From NCBI RefSeq assembly GCF_002086285.1, contig NZ_MVHU01000002.1, positions 124,001 through 188,000 on the forward strand: a DNA stretch of 64,000 nucleotides, given 5' to 3'. The DNA comes from Mycolicibacter kumamotonensis (GTDB taxonomy: Bacteria > Actinomycetota > Actinomycetes > Mycobacteriales > Mycobacteriaceae). The number at the start of each line of letters is the position of its first letter. Position 1 is the first letter of the stretch. The notes beneath the pieces were generated by a model. That model had not been told where the DNA came from. It searched no databases and worked only from the letters and a program-made list of their open reading frames with translations. Positions 25,016 through 38,728 of this stretch are shown in pieces. The translations under genes were made by a program, and so were the position numbers.

Positions 25016-25641
25016 CACCCGCTAATCTCGCGGTGGTGAAACGCATCCCCTACGCCGAGGCATCCCGGGCGCTGTTGCGCGACTCGGTGCTCGAGGCGAT
25101 GAGGGAGTTGTTGACCAGCCGGGACTGGTCGTCGATCACGTTGGCCGACGTCGCCGCGGCGGCCGGGGTCAGCCGGCAGACCATCTACAACGAGTTCGGT
25201 TCGCGCCAGGGCTTGGCGCAGGGCTACGCGATCCGATTGGCCGACCGGCTCGTTGACGCCGTCGAGGGCGCCATCTACGGCAACGTGGGCGACGTCCACG
25301 CCGCTTTTTTGGAAGGGTTCCGGTCCTTCTTCACCGAATCGGCCGCCGACCCGCTGGTGATCTCGCTGCTGACCGGTGTCGCCAAACCGGACCTGCTGCA
25401 GATCATCACCACCGACAGCGGGCCGATCATCACCCGCTGCTCGCAGCGGCTCACGTCGTCGTTCATGCACAGCTGGGTCAAGGCCAGCGAGGAAGACGCC
25501 GGCATCCTGGCCCGGGCCATCGTCCGGCTGGCCATGAGCTATGTCTCGATGCCTCCCGAAGCCGACCATGATGTGGCAGCTGACCTGGCCCGATTGTTCA
25601 CTCCGGCGGCCGAGGCCTACGGGGTTATCGACGTCGATTGA
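25012..25641 (+). CDS. alkX: TetR-family regulator AlkX
   Basis: A 209-residue TetR regulator similar to Rv3249c (211 aa). The helix-turn-helix is at about residues 41-61 ([21 protein letters not shown]). The C-terminal domain should bind an inducer such as an alkane oxidation product or acyl-CoA. The GTG start overlaps rubB by 4 bp, so it is cotranscribed with and probably represses its own operon. The palindrome over the alkB -10 element is the natural candidate site. Confidence 0.9.
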   Translation: MTPANLAVVKRIPYAEASRALLRDSVLEAMRELLTSRDWSSITLADVAAAAGVSRQTIYNEFGSRQGLAQGYAIRLADRLVDAVEGAIYGNVGDVHAAFLEGFRSFFTESAADPLVISLLTGVAKPDLLQIITTDSGPIITRCSQRLTSSFMHSWVKASEEDAGILARAIVRLAMSYVSMPPEADHDVAADLARLFTPAAEAYGVIDVD

Positions 25642-25717
25642 CCCGCCCGAGCCGTCCCGGACGTTCGCCGGTAGCTTGTAGCGGAGCTGATTTCACCGAA
25701 CCTACGGGGGCGCACTG

Positions 25718-27175
<1,458 letters not shown>

Positions 27176-27195
27176 TCTCCGGCTCCCTAGCCCGA

Positions 27196-27247
27196 GCAGA
27201 CGCAGAATCGCACCATGGGATACCCATGTGTGCGATTCTGCGTCTGC
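27196..27247. terminator. Giant palindrome between sahH and tmk
   Basis: The arms are GCAGACGCAGAATCGCAC followed by CATGGG, and CCCATG followed by GTGCGATTCTGCGTCTGC. That makes a 24-bp stem with a 3-nt loop (ATA) and one unpaired T. It begins 20 bp after the sahH stop and ends 21 bp before tmk. It would be a very stable factor-independent or bidirectional terminator without a clear T-run. I recall similar GCAGACGCAnAATCG palindromes scattered in mycobacterial intergenic regions, so it may also be a dispersed repeat; that recollection is unverified. Confidence 0.8.
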
Positions 27248-27268
27248 GCGCCGGATTAGGCTCGGCGC

Positions 27269-27898
27269 GTGCTGATCGCGATCGAGGGCGTTGACGGCGC
27301 CGGCAAGAACACCCTGACCCAGGGGTTGCGCGCGGCGTTCGAGGCCGCCGGGAAGTCGGTGACCACCTGCGCGTTCCCGCGCTACGGCGTCTCGCTGACC
27401 GCCGACGTCGCCGCCGAGGCGCTGCGGGGGCAGCACGGCGATCTGGCGGATTCGGTGTACGCGATGGCACTGCTGTTCGCGCTGGACCGCGCCGGCGCCA
27501 AGGACGAGATCGCCGCCCTGCGCAGCGGCTACGACGTGGTGATCCTGGACCGGTATGTGGCCTCCAACGCCGCCTACAGTGCCGCCCGCCTGCATCAGGA
27601 CGCCGACGGCGCGGTGGTCGGCTGGGTGCGGCAGCTGGAATTCGAGCGGCTCGGGCTGCCCGTGCCGGACTGGCAGGTGCTGCTGGATGTCCCCGCCGAG
27701 TTGGCCGCCGAGCGGGCCCGGAACCGCGAGGCGCACGACACCACCCGGGCCCGCGACAGCTACGAACGCGACGACGGCCTGCAGCGCCGGACCGGGCAGG
27801 TGTATCGCGGGCTGGCCCGGGCCGGGTTCGGGGGGCGCTGGCAGCTGGCCGGTCCGACCGTCGCGGCGGCCGAGCTGGCCGGCGTTCTGCGCGGTTAA
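27269..27898 (+). CDS. tmk: Thymidylate kinase
   Basis: A 209-residue kinase (Rv3247c, 214 aa) that phosphorylates dTMP to dTDP. The P-loop is EGVDGAGKNT, followed by the AFPRYG substrate segment and LDRYVASNAAYSAAR (the DR motif with the mycobacterial active-site pattern). The GTG start at 27269 gives VLIAIEGVDG at the expected position. The large hairpin upstream separates it from sahH transcription. Confidence 0.95.
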   Translation: MLIAIEGVDGAGKNTLTQGLRAAFEAAGKSVTTCAFPRYGVSLTADVAAEALRGQHGDLADSVYAMALLFALDRAGAKDEIAALRSGYDVVILDRYVASNAAYSAARLHQDADGAVVGWVRQLEFERLGLPVPDWQVLLDVPAELAAERARNREAHDTTRARDSYERDDGLQRRTGQVYRGLARAGFGGRWQLAGPTVAAAELAGVLRG

Positions 27899-27949
27899 CC
27901 TGCGAAACGCGCGTGTGATAGCAGGACTTTGTCACGATCGGGTGACACC

Positions 27950-28636
27950 ATGTACGCCATGAGGCAAAGGATTCTCGTCGTCGACGACGACGCTTCGCTG
28001 GCCGAGATGCTCACCATCGTGCTACGTGGGGAGGGTTTCGACACCGCGGTCGTCGGTGACGGCACCCAGGCGCTCACCGCGGTGCACGAGCTGCGGCCCG
28101 ATCTGGTCCTGCTGGACCTGATGCTGCCCGGCATGAACGGCATCGACGTGTGCCGGGTGCTGCGCAAGGACTCCGGCGTGCCGATCGTGATGCTCACCGC
28201 CAAGACCGACACCGTCGACGTGGTGCTCGGGCTGGAGTCGGGCGCCGACGACTACATCATGAAGCCGTTCAAACCCAAGGAGCTGGTGGCCCGGGTGCGC
28301 GCGAGGCTGCGCCGCAACGACGACGAGCCGGCCGAGATGCTCTCGATCGCCGACATCGACATCGACGTGCCGGCGCACAAGGTGAGCCGCGCCGGTGAGC
28401 AGATCTCCCTGACTCCGTTGGAGTTCGACCTGCTGGTGGCCCTGGCACGCAAGCCCCGCCAGGTGTTTACTCGTGAAGTGCTGCTCGAACAGGTCTGGGG
28501 ATACCGGCACCCGGCCGACACCCGGCTGGTGAACGTGCATGTTCAGCGCCTGCGGGCCAAGGTGGAGCAAGACCCGGAGAACCCGACCGTGGTGCTGACC
28601 GTTCGAGGAGTGGGTTACAAGGCCGGACCTCCGTGA
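27950..28636 (+). CDS. mtrA: MtrA, OmpR-family response regulator
   Basis: A 228-residue response regulator, the exact length of Rv3246c. The receiver domain has Asp13/14 and the phospho-acceptor D56 (LLDLMLPG), and the C-terminal winged helix contains LTPLEFDLL and [16 protein letters not shown]. MtrA is essential and coordinates DNA replication, cell division and cell-wall hydrolase genes. The ATG at 27950 ([14 protein letters not shown]) gives the family length; ATG at 27959 or an earlier start near 27929 are less likely. It is followed by mtrB after 22 bp. Confidence 0.96.
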   Translation: MYAMRQRILVVDDDASLAEMLTIVLRGEGFDTAVVGDGTQALTAVHELRPDLVLLDLMLPGMNGIDVCRVLRKDSGVPIVMLTAKTDTVDVVLGLESGADDYIMKPFKPKELVARVRARLRRNDDEPAEMLSIADIDIDVPAHKVSRAGEQISLTPLEFDLLVALARKPRQVFTREVLLEQVWGYRHPADTRLVNVHVQRLRAKVEQDPENPTVVLTVRGVGYKAGPP

Positions 28637-28658
28637 TCCCCGCCGGGGAGCGGCGTCG

Positions 28659-30308
28659 GTGATCTTCAGTTCCAGACGGCGCCCGCGTCGGTCGGGCCCG
28701 CTGCTGCTCGGGGTCAACACACTGCGCCGCGCGGTCCAGCTCGCCTGGCGACGTTCGCTGCAGCTGCGGGTGGTGGCCCTGACGATGGGGCTGTCGGCGG
28801 CGGTCATCTTGGCGCTCGGGTTCGTCTTGACCAGTCAGATCACCGATCGGGTGCTCGACGTCAAGGTCCGGGCGGCCACCGAGCAGATCGAACGGGCCCG
28901 CATCACGGCCGGCGGCATCGTCGGCGGCGAGGAAGCCCGTTCGCTGACCTCGAGCCTGCAGCTGGCCCGTAACACGCTGATGAGCAAAACCGATCCGGCC
29001 GCCGGCAGCGGAATCGCGGGCGCGTTCGACGCGGTGCTGGTGGTGCTCGGCGAGGGCCCGCGCGCGGCGACCACCGCCGGCCCGGTCGACCAGGTGCCGG
29101 TCGCGCTACGCGAATTCGTCAAGGCGGGCCAGGTCAGCTACCAGTACGCCATGGTGCATGTCGAGGGGTTCTCCGGCCCGGCCTTGGTGATCGGAACGCC
29201 GACGACGTCGCGGATCACCAACCTGGAGCTCTACCTGATCTATCCGCTGGGCACCGAGCGCAACACGATCAGCATGGTGCGGGGCACCATCGCCACCGGG
29301 GGACTGGTGCTGCTGGTGTTGCTGGCCGGCATCGCACTGCTGGTGTCGCGGCAGGTGGTGTTGCCGGTGCGGTCGGCCTCGCGGATCGCCGAACGGTTCG
29401 CCGAAGGGCATCTGTCCGAACGGATGCCGGTGCGCGGTGAGGACGACATGGCGCGCCTGGCGGTGTCGTTCAACGATATGGCCGAGAGCCTGTCACGGCA
29501 GATCACTCAGCTCGAGGAGTTCGGCAATCTGCAGCGCCGATTCACCTCCGACGTCAGCCACGAGCTGCGCACCCCGCTGACCACGGTGCGGATGGCCGCC
29601 GATCTGATCCACGACCACAGCGAAGACCTGGAGCCCTCGCTGCGGCGCTCCACCGAGCTGCTGGTCAGTGAGCTCGACCGGTTCGAGTCGCTGCTCAACG
29701 ACCTGCTGGAGATCTCCCGGCACGACGCGGGTGTGGCCGAATTGTCCGTGGAGTCGGTGGACCTGCGTTCGACGGTCAAGAGCGCGCTGGACAACGTGGG
29801 CCATCTGGCCGCCGACGCCGGCGTCGAACTCAAGGTGGACATGCCCGACCAAGGGGTGATCGCCGAGGTCGATCCGCGCCGGGTGGAACGCATCCTGCGC
29901 AATCTGATCGCCAACGCCATCGACCACGCCGAACACAAGCCGGTGGTGATCCGGATGGGTGCCGACGCCGACACCGTGGCCGTCACGGTCCGCGACCACG
30001 GGGTGGGGCTGCGGCCGGGGGAGGAGAAGCTGGTGTTCAGCCGGTTCTGGCGTGCCGACCCGTCGCGGGTGCGGCGCTCCGGGGGGACCGGGCTGGGCCT
30101 GGCGATCAGCGTCGAGGACGCTCGCCTGCACCAGGGCCGGCTGGAGGCCTGGGGTGAGCCCGGCAAGGGCGCCTGTTTCCGGCTCACCCTGCCACTGGTG
30201 CGCGGGCACAAGGTCACGACCAGCCCGCTGCCGATGAAGCCGGTGAGCGCCGCCGAGCGTCGGGAACGTCGGCAGCGAGCGCGCGAACACGCCGAAAGGA
30301 GCGGGTGA
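28659..30308 (+). CDS. mtrB: MtrB sensor histidine kinase
   Basis: A 549-residue membrane kinase, partner of MtrA (Mtb MtrB 567 aa). Transmembrane helices are at about 36-58 and 208-230, flanking an extracellular sensor domain. A HAMP domain follows (about 232-284), then the dimerisation domain with phospho-acceptor H301 ([11 protein letters not shown]) and the ATPase boxes N ([10 protein letters not shown]), G1 (DHGVGL) and G2 (GGTGLGLAI). The start is a GTG at 28659. The stop overlaps lpqB by 4 bp. Confidence 0.95.
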   Translation: MIFSSRRRPRRSGPLLLGVNTLRRAVQLAWRRSLQLRVVALTMGLSAAVILALGFVLTSQITDRVLDVKVRAATEQIERARITAGGIVGGEEARSLTSSLQLARNTLMSKTDPAAGSGIAGAFDAVLVVLGEGPRAATTAGPVDQVPVALREFVKAGQVSYQYAMVHVEGFSGPALVIGTPTTSRITNLELYLIYPLGTERNTISMVRGTIATGGLVLLVLLAGIALLVSRQVVLPVRSASRIAERFAEGHLSERMPVRGEDDMARLAVSFNDMAESLSRQITQLEEFGNLQRRFTSDVSHELRTPLTTVRMAADLIHDHSEDLEPSLRRSTELLVSELDRFESLLNDLLEISRHDAGVAELSVESVDLRSTVKSALDNVGHLAADAGVELKVDMPDQGVIAEVDPRRVERILRNLIANAIDHAEHKPVVIRMGADADTVAVTVRDHGVGLRPGEEKLVFSRFWRADPSRVRRSGGTGLGLAISVEDARLHQGRLEAWGEPGKGACFRLTLPLVRGHKVTTSPLPMKPVSAAERRERRQRAREHAERSG

Positions 30309-32062
30309 TGCGCCGGCTCCGCGTCGTGGCGCTGATGCTCGCCGCCACTGTTGCGCTGGCGGGCTGCGCCGGAGTGCCCAGCACGTCGGCGCCGCAGGCG
30401 ATCGGCACGGTGCAGGCGCCGCCGCCGACGGTGCTGCCCAAACCTACCCCGGGGATGGACCCCGATGTGCTGCTGCGCGAATTCCTCAAGGCGACCGCCG
30501 ACCCGGCCAACCGGCACCGCGCGGCACGGCAGTTCCTCACCCAGTCGGCGTCGGATGCCTGGGACGACGCCGGCAGTGCGCTGTTGATCGACAACGTGGT
30601 GTTCGTCGAAACCCGCAGTGCCGACCGGGTTGCGGTCACCATGCGCGCCGACATGCTGGGTTCGCTGTCGGACATGGGGGTGTTCGAGACCGCCGAGGGC
30701 GCGCTGCCGCCCCCGGAGCCGATCGAACTGCTCAAGACCTCCGACGGCTGGCGCATCGACCGGCTACCCAACGGGGTCTTCCTGGATTGGCAGCAGTTCC
30801 AGGCCACCTACAAGCGCAACACGCTGTATTTCGTCGACCCCACCGGCAAGACGGTGGTGCCCGACCCGCGCTACGTCGCGGTGTCCGACCCCGACCAGTT
30901 GGCCACCGAACTGGTGTCCAAGCTGATCGCCGGCCCCCGCCCGGAGATGGCCGGCGTGCGCAACCTGCTGGCGGCACCGTTGCGGCTGCGCGGGCCGGTG
31001 ACCCGCGCCGACGGCGGCAAGAGCGGGGTGGGCCGCGGCTACGGTGGGGCGAAGATCGACCTGGACAGCCTGTCGACCACCGACCCGAACAGCAGGCAAT
31101 TGCTTGCCGCCCAACTGATCTGGACACTGGCCCGGGCGGACATCAAGGGGCCCTACGTGATCACCGCCGACGGTGCGGCGCTCGACGACCGGTTCCCGGA
31201 CGGCTGGACGACCTCCGATGTGGCCACCACCGACCCGGGCGCCTCCGACGGGGCCGGGGCCGGGATTCACGCGCTGGTCGGTGGATCGCTGCTGGTGCTG
31301 GACGGCCAGCAGGCCAACCGGGTGCCCGGGGCGTTCGGCCGGGAACCCGATCAGGAGTCGTGCGCGTTGTCGCGCAACGGCCGCCAGGTGGCCTCGGTGG
31401 TGGTGCATCCCGGTGACCCGGAGGCCACCCTGTGGATCGGAGACCTCGGCGGTGAGGCGGTGCAGGCGGCCGAGGGCCACACCCTGTCCCGGCCCAGCTG
31501 GTCGCTGGACGAAGCGGTGTGGGTCGTGGTCGACGGCAACAACGTGCTTCGCGCGATCCAGGAGGTGGCCACCGGCCGCCCGGCCCGGATTCCGGTGGAC
31601 TCCGGGGCGATCAACGCGAGGTTCCCCGGCCCGATCAGCGAACTGCAGCTGTCCCGCGACGGCACCCGGGCCGCCATGGTGATCGGCGGGCAGGTGATCC
31701 TGGCCGGTGTCGAGCAGACCCCGGCGGGCCAGTTCGTGCTGAGCTATCCGCGCCGGCTGGGCTTCGGGCTCGGCTCCTCGGTGGTGTCGCTGAGCTGGCG
31801 CACCGGCGACGACATCGTGGTCAGCCGCTCCGACCCCAAGCACCCGGTGTCCTACGTCAACATCGACGGGGTGAACTCCGATGCGCCCAACGGCAATCTG
31901 CAGCTGCCGGTGTCGACGATCGTCGCCGACCCCTCCACGGTCTATGTGGCCGATCCGCGCGGGGTGTTGGCGTTGTCGTCGTCGCGGGCCGAGGACGAAC
32001 AGAGCTGGTCACCGGTGGGCCCGTTCATGGTCGGTGGGGCGGTGCCGGTGCTGCCCGGTTAG
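30305..32062 (+). CDS. lpqB: Lipoprotein LpqB, MtrAB accessory protein
   Basis: A 585-residue lipoprotein (Mtb 583 aa). The signal peptide ends in the lipobox LAGC, with the modified Cys at residue 20 from the GTG start. The exported part has an N-terminal GerMN-type domain ([19 protein letters not shown]) and a C-terminal beta-propeller-like region. LpqB interacts with the MtrB sensor and affects MtrA phosphorylation. It is the last gene of the mtrA-mtrB-lpqB operon. Its stop lies 7 bp from the convergent tgs gene, and the Rv3243c equivalent expected next is absent. Confidence 0.94.
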   Translation: MMRRLRVVALMLAATVALAGCAGVPSTSAPQAIGTVQAPPPTVLPKPTPGMDPDVLLREFLKATADPANRHRAARQFLTQSASDAWDDAGSALLIDNVVFVETRSADRVAVTMRADMLGSLSDMGVFETAEGALPPPEPIELLKTSDGWRIDRLPNGVFLDWQQFQATYKRNTLYFVDPTGKTVVPDPRYVAVSDPDQLATELVSKLIAGPRPEMAGVRNLLAAPLRLRGPVTRADGGKSGVGRGYGGAKIDLDSLSTTDPNSRQLLAAQLIWTLARADIKGPYVITADGAALDDRFPDGWTTSDVATTDPGASDGAGAGIHALVGGSLLVLDGQQANRVPGAFGREPDQESCALSRNGRQVASVVVHPGDPEATLWIGDLGGEAVQAAEGHTLSRPSWSLDEAVWVVVDGNNVLRAIQEVATGRPARIPVDSGAINARFPGPISELQLSRDGTRAAMVIGGQVILAGVEQTPAGQFVLSYPRRLGFGLGSSVVSLSWRTGDDIVVSRSDPKHPVSYVNIDGVNSDAPNGNLQLPVSTIVADPSTVYVADPRGVLALSSSRAEDEQSWSPVGPFMVGGAVPVLPG

Positions 32063-32069
32063 CCCTGGC

Positions 32070-33506
32070 TCATCCGCTGACGATCAGCGACAGCCGCCGG
32101 CGTTCGGCGCGCTCCGAGACGTTCTGGCGCCGCTTGGCGGCGCCCACCAGGCGAGCCACCGCGGCTTCGATGCTGTGCGCGAATTCGTCGACGTCGGGCA
32201 TGGTGTCGTAGTCGGCCAGTATCCCGAAGGACAGACTTCCGGCGTAGCTGAGCATCGCCACCCCGGTGCGCAACTGCAGCGCGATCGGCGGCACCGGGAG
32301 TACATCGAGCACGTTGCGGCCCAGGATGTGCAGGCTCTGCGACGGGCCCGGCACATTGGTCGCAAGCGTGGTGACGTTCTGCTGAGGCAGCCGCGTCAAC
32401 AGCCGCACCGCCCAGGCGGTGAGGGGGAACGGGAGGTGATTGGCCGCCGAGACGAAGGCGCTGCCGGCCTGGTGCTGGCCGGTGGACTTGGTTCGGTTCA
32501 GCCGCGAGTGCACCAGCCTCAGCCGTCGCACCGGGTTCTCTTCCTCGACCGGCAGGTAGGGCAGCATCACCGACACCCGGTTGTCCGTCACGCGGACGGC
32601 GTCGCCGCCCCGCGTGGACACCGGCACCAGGGTACGCAATGTTTCGGGCCGGGGGTGTTCGCCACGGCGGTCCAGCATGCCCCGGTAGGCCTCGGTCAGG
32701 GCGGCCAACGCGACGTCGTTGAGGGTCACGCCGAACGCCTGGCAGATCTGGTTGACGTCGGCCAGGGCCACCTTGGCCGAGCTGTACCGGCGCATCGCGC
32801 TCATCGGCCCGTTCAACGAGGTGGGGGTGCTCGGGCGCAGCAGCCCGGCCGACAGCTCGACGGTGCCGCGGGCGGCCCGCAGAGCCGCGGCGCCCACCGC
32901 AGTCGAGGTGTTCCACAGCTCGGCCGCCCAGTTCGCGGGATTCAGCGTGTCGAGTCCGAAATGCAGTATGCCCGAATGGGTTTCGCGTGAACCGCGAATA
33001 TTGTCGACGAAGCTGGTGACCCCTTCGCCGGAAGCGCCGCTTTCATCGCACAACCCGGTGAACAGGTGAGAGGTCGCGATGCCGTCACCGACGCAGTGGT
33101 GAACCTTGACCAGCATCGCCCACCGGTCCTGGCTCAGGCCCTCGATCACCCAGATGTGCCACAGCGGCCGGTCCCGGTCCAACCGGCGCGCCATCTGGTC
33201 GGCGACGAAGCCGAACAGTTCGGTGTCGCCGCCGGGATGCGGCAGGGCGACCCGCCGCACGTGATGGCCCATGTCGAAGTCGGGGTCGGGCACCCACCGC
33301 GGTGGCGCCAGGTCGAGCGGGTGCACCTGCAGCTTCTGACCGAAGCGCCGGCAGGCGCTGATCCGCGCGCCCAGCGTGGAGACCAGCGTGGCGTAGTCCG
33401 GCGGTGGCCCCTCCAACACGACCAGCCCGCCGATGGCCAGGCTGACATGGGGATCGGAATCCTCGGCCTCCAGGAAACCGGCGTCCAGTGTGGTCAGTTG
33501 CTCCAT
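32070..33506 (-). CDS. tgs1: WS/DGAT triacylglycerol synthase of the Dos locus (Tgs1-like)
   Basis: A 478-residue wax ester synthase/diacylglycerol acyltransferase. The catalytic HHxxxDG motif is intact (HHCVGDG, residues 136-142). The start is the ATG of MEQLTTLDAGFLEAED at 33506; a longer frame to 33695 is not supported. Tgs1 (Rv3130c) makes storage triacylglycerol in hypoxic, non-growing cells and is a strong DosR target. The divergent nitroreductase gene, then devS, devR and a stress protein, reproduce the Rv3130c-Rv3134c order. Two DosR-type boxes lie 63 and 113 bp upstream. Confidence 0.9.
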   Translation of the reverse strand: MEQLTTLDAGFLEAEDSDPHVSLAIGGLVVLEGPPPDYATLVSTLGARISACRRFGQKLQVHPLDLAPPRWVPDPDFDMGHHVRRVALPHPGGDTELFGFVADQMARRLDRDRPLWHIWVIEGLSQDRWAMLVKVHHCVGDGIATSHLFTGLCDESGASGEGVTSFVDNIRGSRETHSGILHFGLDTLNPANWAAELWNTSTAVGAAALRAARGTVELSAGLLRPSTPTSLNGPMSAMRRYSSAKVALADVNQICQAFGVTLNDVALAALTEAYRGMLDRRGEHPRPETLRTLVPVSTRGGDAVRVTDNRVSVMLPYLPVEEENPVRRLRLVHSRLNRTKSTGQHQAGSAFVSAANHLPFPLTAWAVRLLTRLPQQNVTTLATNVPGPSQSLHILGRNVLDVLPVPPIALQLRTGVAMLSYAGSLSFGILADYDTMPDVDEFAHSIEAAVARLVGAAKRRQNVSERAERRRLSLIVSG

Positions 33507-33568
33507 GATGCGGACCTCCTGCCTGCGCCCCGCTCCTAATGATCCGCCCCCGTCGGTCGGCGTCGGCA

Positions 33569-33582
33569 GGGCCGGAAGTCCC
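33569..33582. promoter_or_regulatory. DosR box 1 in the tgs1/nitroreductase promoter
   Basis: On the - strand the sequence reads GGGACTTCCGGCCC, matching the relaxed DosR consensus GGGACTT-N2-G-N-CCC at every defined position. It lies 63 bp upstream of tgs1 and 166 bp upstream of the divergent nitroreductase. Confidence 0.75.
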
Positions 33583-33618
33583 GAGTCCATGGTGACGGGT
33601 GCGGTGGGCGGCCTCCGG

Positions 33619-33632
33619 TGGCCCAAAGTCCC
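33619..33632. promoter_or_regulatory. DosR box 2 in the tgs1/nitroreductase promoter
   Basis: On the - strand the sequence reads GGGACTTTGGGCCA, matching the relaxed DosR consensus except for the last base. It is exactly 50 bp from box 1, about five helical turns, so two DosR dimers would sit on the same face. It lies 116 bp from the nitroreductase start. Confidence 0.7.
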
Positions 33633-33747
33633 TCCGGCCGGGGCCTTCCTGCTCTGTCTGGGTCTGATCGCGCGGGGGCATCGTGAAACCGTCACGGTCG
33701 GGCTGCGAGGGCGGCCCGGGCCGTGGCGGAGGAAAGGGGGCCGGATC

Positions 33748-34824
33748 GTGGACGATCAGCCTGCTGGCTACCCGGACACCGCGGCCGTCAGGGAGACCGT
33801 TCGCACCGCGCTGCAGCTGGCGACCCGCGCCCCGTCGGTGCACAATTCCCAGCCGTGGCGCTGGCGGGTGCAGACGGCGACACAGCAGCCTCGGCTGGAG
33901 CTGTTCGCCGAACCCGACCTGCACCTGCGCCGCGTGGATCTCGACGGCCGCGGGCTGATTCTGAGCTGCGGCGCGGCGCTGCACCATTGCGTGGTCGCCC
34001 TGGCCGCGCTGGGCTGGCGCGCCAAAGTCCACCGGTTGCCCGATCCGGCCCGACCCGACCACCTGGCGACGATCGAGCTGTTCGGGCCCGATCCCGGGCG
34101 GCTTCCCGAACAGGTCGACGTGGCGCTGGCCGCCGCGATACCGCGGCGGCGCACCGATCGCCGCTGCTTCAGTGGCTGGCCGGTGGCGGCGGCCGACATC
34201 GCCCTGATGGGCGCCCGTGCCGCCCGCGCCGGGGTGATGCTGCGCCGGATCGATGGGCTCGACCGGCTGAACACGCTTGTGGCCCAAGCCGTCGTCGCCC
34301 ACCGCACCGACTACGACTACCTCGCGGAGTTGACGCGCTGGAGTGGCCGGTACGGCTCGGTGGCCGGCGTCCCGGCCCACAGTGTTCCGGCGCCGACCGC
34401 CGGTGCGCCGATTCCGGGGCGGCTGTTCGCCGACCCGCTGCTGGCCCAGCCGCCCGGTGCCGACCCGGCCGAGGACCGCGCGGTGATGCTGGCATTGGGC
34501 ACCGAAGACGACGACCGTCTGGCCCAACTGCGCGCCGGTGAGGCCACCAGCGTGGTGCTGCTGACCGCGACGGCACTGGGGCTGGCCAGCTGTCCGGTCA
34601 CCGAGCCGCTGGAGATCGCTGAAACCCGCGCCGCGGTGCGCCGCGACGTCTTCGGTGTCAGCGGCTATCCGCAGATGCTGCTGCGGGTGGGCTGGGCCCC
34701 CATCAACGCCGACCCACTGGCGGCGACCCCGCGACGTTTCCTCAACGACACCGTGGAATGGCTGCCCGCAGTCGATCATCGTGGCACCGCGGCCGATGCC
34801 GAATGCCGGACGGTGTGCGTGTGA
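33748..34824 (+). CDS. Acg-family nitroreductase-like protein (Rv3131-like)
   Basis: A protein of about 358 residues from the GTG at 33748, which follows GGAGGAAAGG. It has the nitroreductase-fold segment APSVHNSQPWRW near residue 30, and the duplicated-domain layout of the Acg family (Rv2032, Rv3127, Rv3131), whose members may sequester FMN rather than act as reductases. C-terminal segments LGLASCPVTEPLE and VSGYPQMLLRVGW are typical. It is divergent from tgs1 with shared DosR boxes, and convergent with devS, whose stop lies 4 bp away. The last about 25 residues (DHRGTAADAECRTVCV) add a Cys-containing tail. Confidence 0.88.
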   Translation: MDDQPAGYPDTAAVRETVRTALQLATRAPSVHNSQPWRWRVQTATQQPRLELFAEPDLHLRRVDLDGRGLILSCGAALHHCVVALAALGWRAKVHRLPDPARPDHLATIELFGPDPGRLPEQVDVALAAAIPRRRTDRRCFSGWPVAAADIALMGARAARAGVMLRRIDGLDRLNTLVAQAVVAHRTDYDYLAELTRWSGRYGSVAGVPAHSVPAPTAGAPIPGRLFADPLLAQPPGADPAEDRAVMLALGTEDDDRLAQLRAGEATSVVLLTATALGLASCPVTEPLEIAETRAAVRRDVFGVSGYPQMLLRVGWAPINADPLAATPRRFLNDTVEWLPAVDHRGTAADAECRTVCV

Positions 34825-34828
34825 CGGG

Positions 34829-37175
<2,347 letters not shown>

Positions 37176-37198
37176 GCCGCGTCCCTTCGTAGCAGTCG

Positions 37199-37963
37199 TC
37201 ATCGCGGCGCCCCGCCGACGGTGAGCACCGAACAGCCGCAGGTGCCGCCGGCCCAGCCGAGGCTCCGTCGGTCGCGGGTGCCCGAGACGAACAACTGGAC
37301 GGACTCGGCTTCCTCGGCCAGACAGCCGGCGAGGTAGTCGGCGACGTCGCCGGCGGTGATGGACTCGATCGGCAGGTCGGGGTGGCGCTGGGCCCAGTCC
37401 TGCAGCCGGCGACGAACCTGCTCATCGGAGGTGACCATCCGCAGGGGCGCGTGACGCAGCTTGACTTCGGCCATGGCCCATCCCAGCACGGTCCTATTGT
37501 CCGGTGACGCATCCACTTCGGCAACTATCGCCCCACCGTCTCGGTGGGTGTCGGGACTGCGGATCACGGCCACCGGGCAGCCCGCTGACCCGGCCAGCGC
37601 GGCCGCCGTCGAACCGGCGCGATGGCAGGTGTGGGCCACCCCGACCGATCCCACCGCGACCATCGCCGCCGAATGGGACCGGTCGATCAAGGTGGCGAGC
37701 GGGTTTCCGCGCACCGACTCGATTTCGGCCCGCACTCCGGTGCTGTCCTGCACCGCCCGGCGGGCTTGCGACAGGGCGCTGGAGGCGGCGGCCTGCGCGT
37801 CGGGGGGATCGGCCGGATCGCTGGCAGCGTGGATGACGTACACCAGGTGCAGTGGCAGGTTCCGGTCGGCCGCTTCCCGGGCCGCCCAGACCGCGGCGCT
37901 GCATGCGGCCGGTGATCCGTCGATGCCGACGACGACCGCGTGTGTTGACTTTCGATCACCCAT
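37199..37963 (-). CDS. Universal stress protein (Rv3134c-like)
   Basis: A 254-residue protein with a complete N-terminal Usp domain ([19 protein letters not shown], then the ATP-binding-like [20 protein letters not shown]) and a second, degenerate domain. It matches Rv3134c (268 aa), the first gene of the M. tuberculosis Rv3134c-devR-devS operon. The ATG at 37963 is in [12 protein letters not shown]. The stop is 23 bp from the devR GTG. Its promoter should drive the sensor-regulator pair. Confidence 0.88.
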   Translation of the reverse strand: MGDRKSTHAVVVGIDGSPAACSAAVWAAREAADRNLPLHLVYVIHAASDPADPPDAQAAASSALSQARRAVQDSTGVRAEIESVRGNPLATLIDRSHSAAMVAVGSVGVAHTCHRAGSTAAALAGSAGCPVAVIRSPDTHRDGGAIVAEVDASPDNRTVLGWAMAEVKLRHAPLRMVTSDEQVRRRLQDWAQRHPDLPIESITAGDVADYLAGCLAEEAESVQLFVSGTRDRRSLGWAGGTCGCSVLTVGGAPR

Positions 37964-38043
37964 GGTGGCTCCCGAATGGCCGGCCAAGCGTCGATCCGCG
38001 CTCGGCACAGCCCCAGGATATCGGCGTGAACTGCACTTTCCCA

Positions 38044-38058
38044 GGGGACTAAGTCCTC
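38044..38058. promoter_or_regulatory. Imperfect DosR-like palindrome upstream of the Usp-devR-devS operon
   Basis: GGGGACTAAGTCCTC holds GGACT and AGTCC arms separated by one base, where the DosR consensus has two. It sits 81 bp upstream of the Usp start, the position of an autoregulatory DosR site. The shortened spacer makes it a weak or altered box. Confidence 0.4.
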
Positions 38059-38075
38059 GCCGGGCACACCGGTCC

Positions 38076-38696
38076 TTACCGGGTGCGAAGGCCGTCGAGC
38101 AGGGCGTTGAGAGCTTGCACGCCTCGGTCGCGTGCTGCGTGCTGGTCGGGGGCGTTGGCGATGAACAGAGCCGCTTCGTCGGCCACCGCAAGCAGCAGAT
38201 GCGCCATGACGTCAACGGGCAGATGGGGCCCGAGGTCGCCCTCTTCGACGGCGCGCCCGAGCATCGCCCGGACGGCGCCGAGCCCATAGAGGTTTTCGAG
38301 TTCGCGCCAGCGGGTCCAGCCGAGGACGGCGGGGCCGTCGACAAGCAGCACGCGCTGTACGTGCGGTGTGAGCGAAGCGTCCAGAAATCCGATCAGGCCC
38401 TGCCGCAGCTGGTTCAGGGCGCCGTCAGCCGGATCGGCGAGATTCTGCGCGGCGGCCGTGACCAGATCGACCTCCACGCTGTGGAACACCGCCTCGAACA
38501 GTGCTTGCTTGTCGGTGAAGTGGTGATAGAGCGCGCCGCGCGTTCCGACTCCGGCCGCGGCGACGATCTCTTCGGTGCTGGTGTGGTGGTAGCCCTTCTC
38601 CACGAACAACCGGCGCGCGGCGTCCACCAACGCATGGCGGGTGGCTTCGGCTTGGGCAGCGCGACGGGCCTTGGTGTCCATCGCCTCCGCGCCCAT
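38076..38696 (-). CDS. TetR-family regulator of the adjacent exporter
   Basis: A 206-residue TetR protein. The HTH is TEEIVAAAGVGTRGALYHHFTDK at about residues 37-59. The start is taken at MGAEAMDTKARR (38696), though MDTKARR is also possible. It diverges from an MFS exporter gene across a 161-bp gap that holds two adjoining 17-bp palindromes. This is the usual layout of an efflux pump and its drug-responsive repressor. The exporter is frameshifted, so the regulator may have lost its main target. Confidence 0.88.
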   Translation of the reverse strand: MGAEAMDTKARRAAQAEATRHALVDAARRLFVEKGYHHTSTEEIVAAAGVGTRGALYHHFTDKQALFEAVFHSVEVDLVTAAAQNLADPADGALNQLRQGLIGFLDASLTPHVQRVLLVDGPAVLGWTRWRELENLYGLGAVRAMLGRAVEEGDLGPHLPVDVMAHLLLAVADEAALFIANAPDQHAARDRGVQALNALLDGLRTR

Positions 38697-38728
38697 GCTG
38701 CCAGGGTATTGCAGACCTGGAGTAGTCA

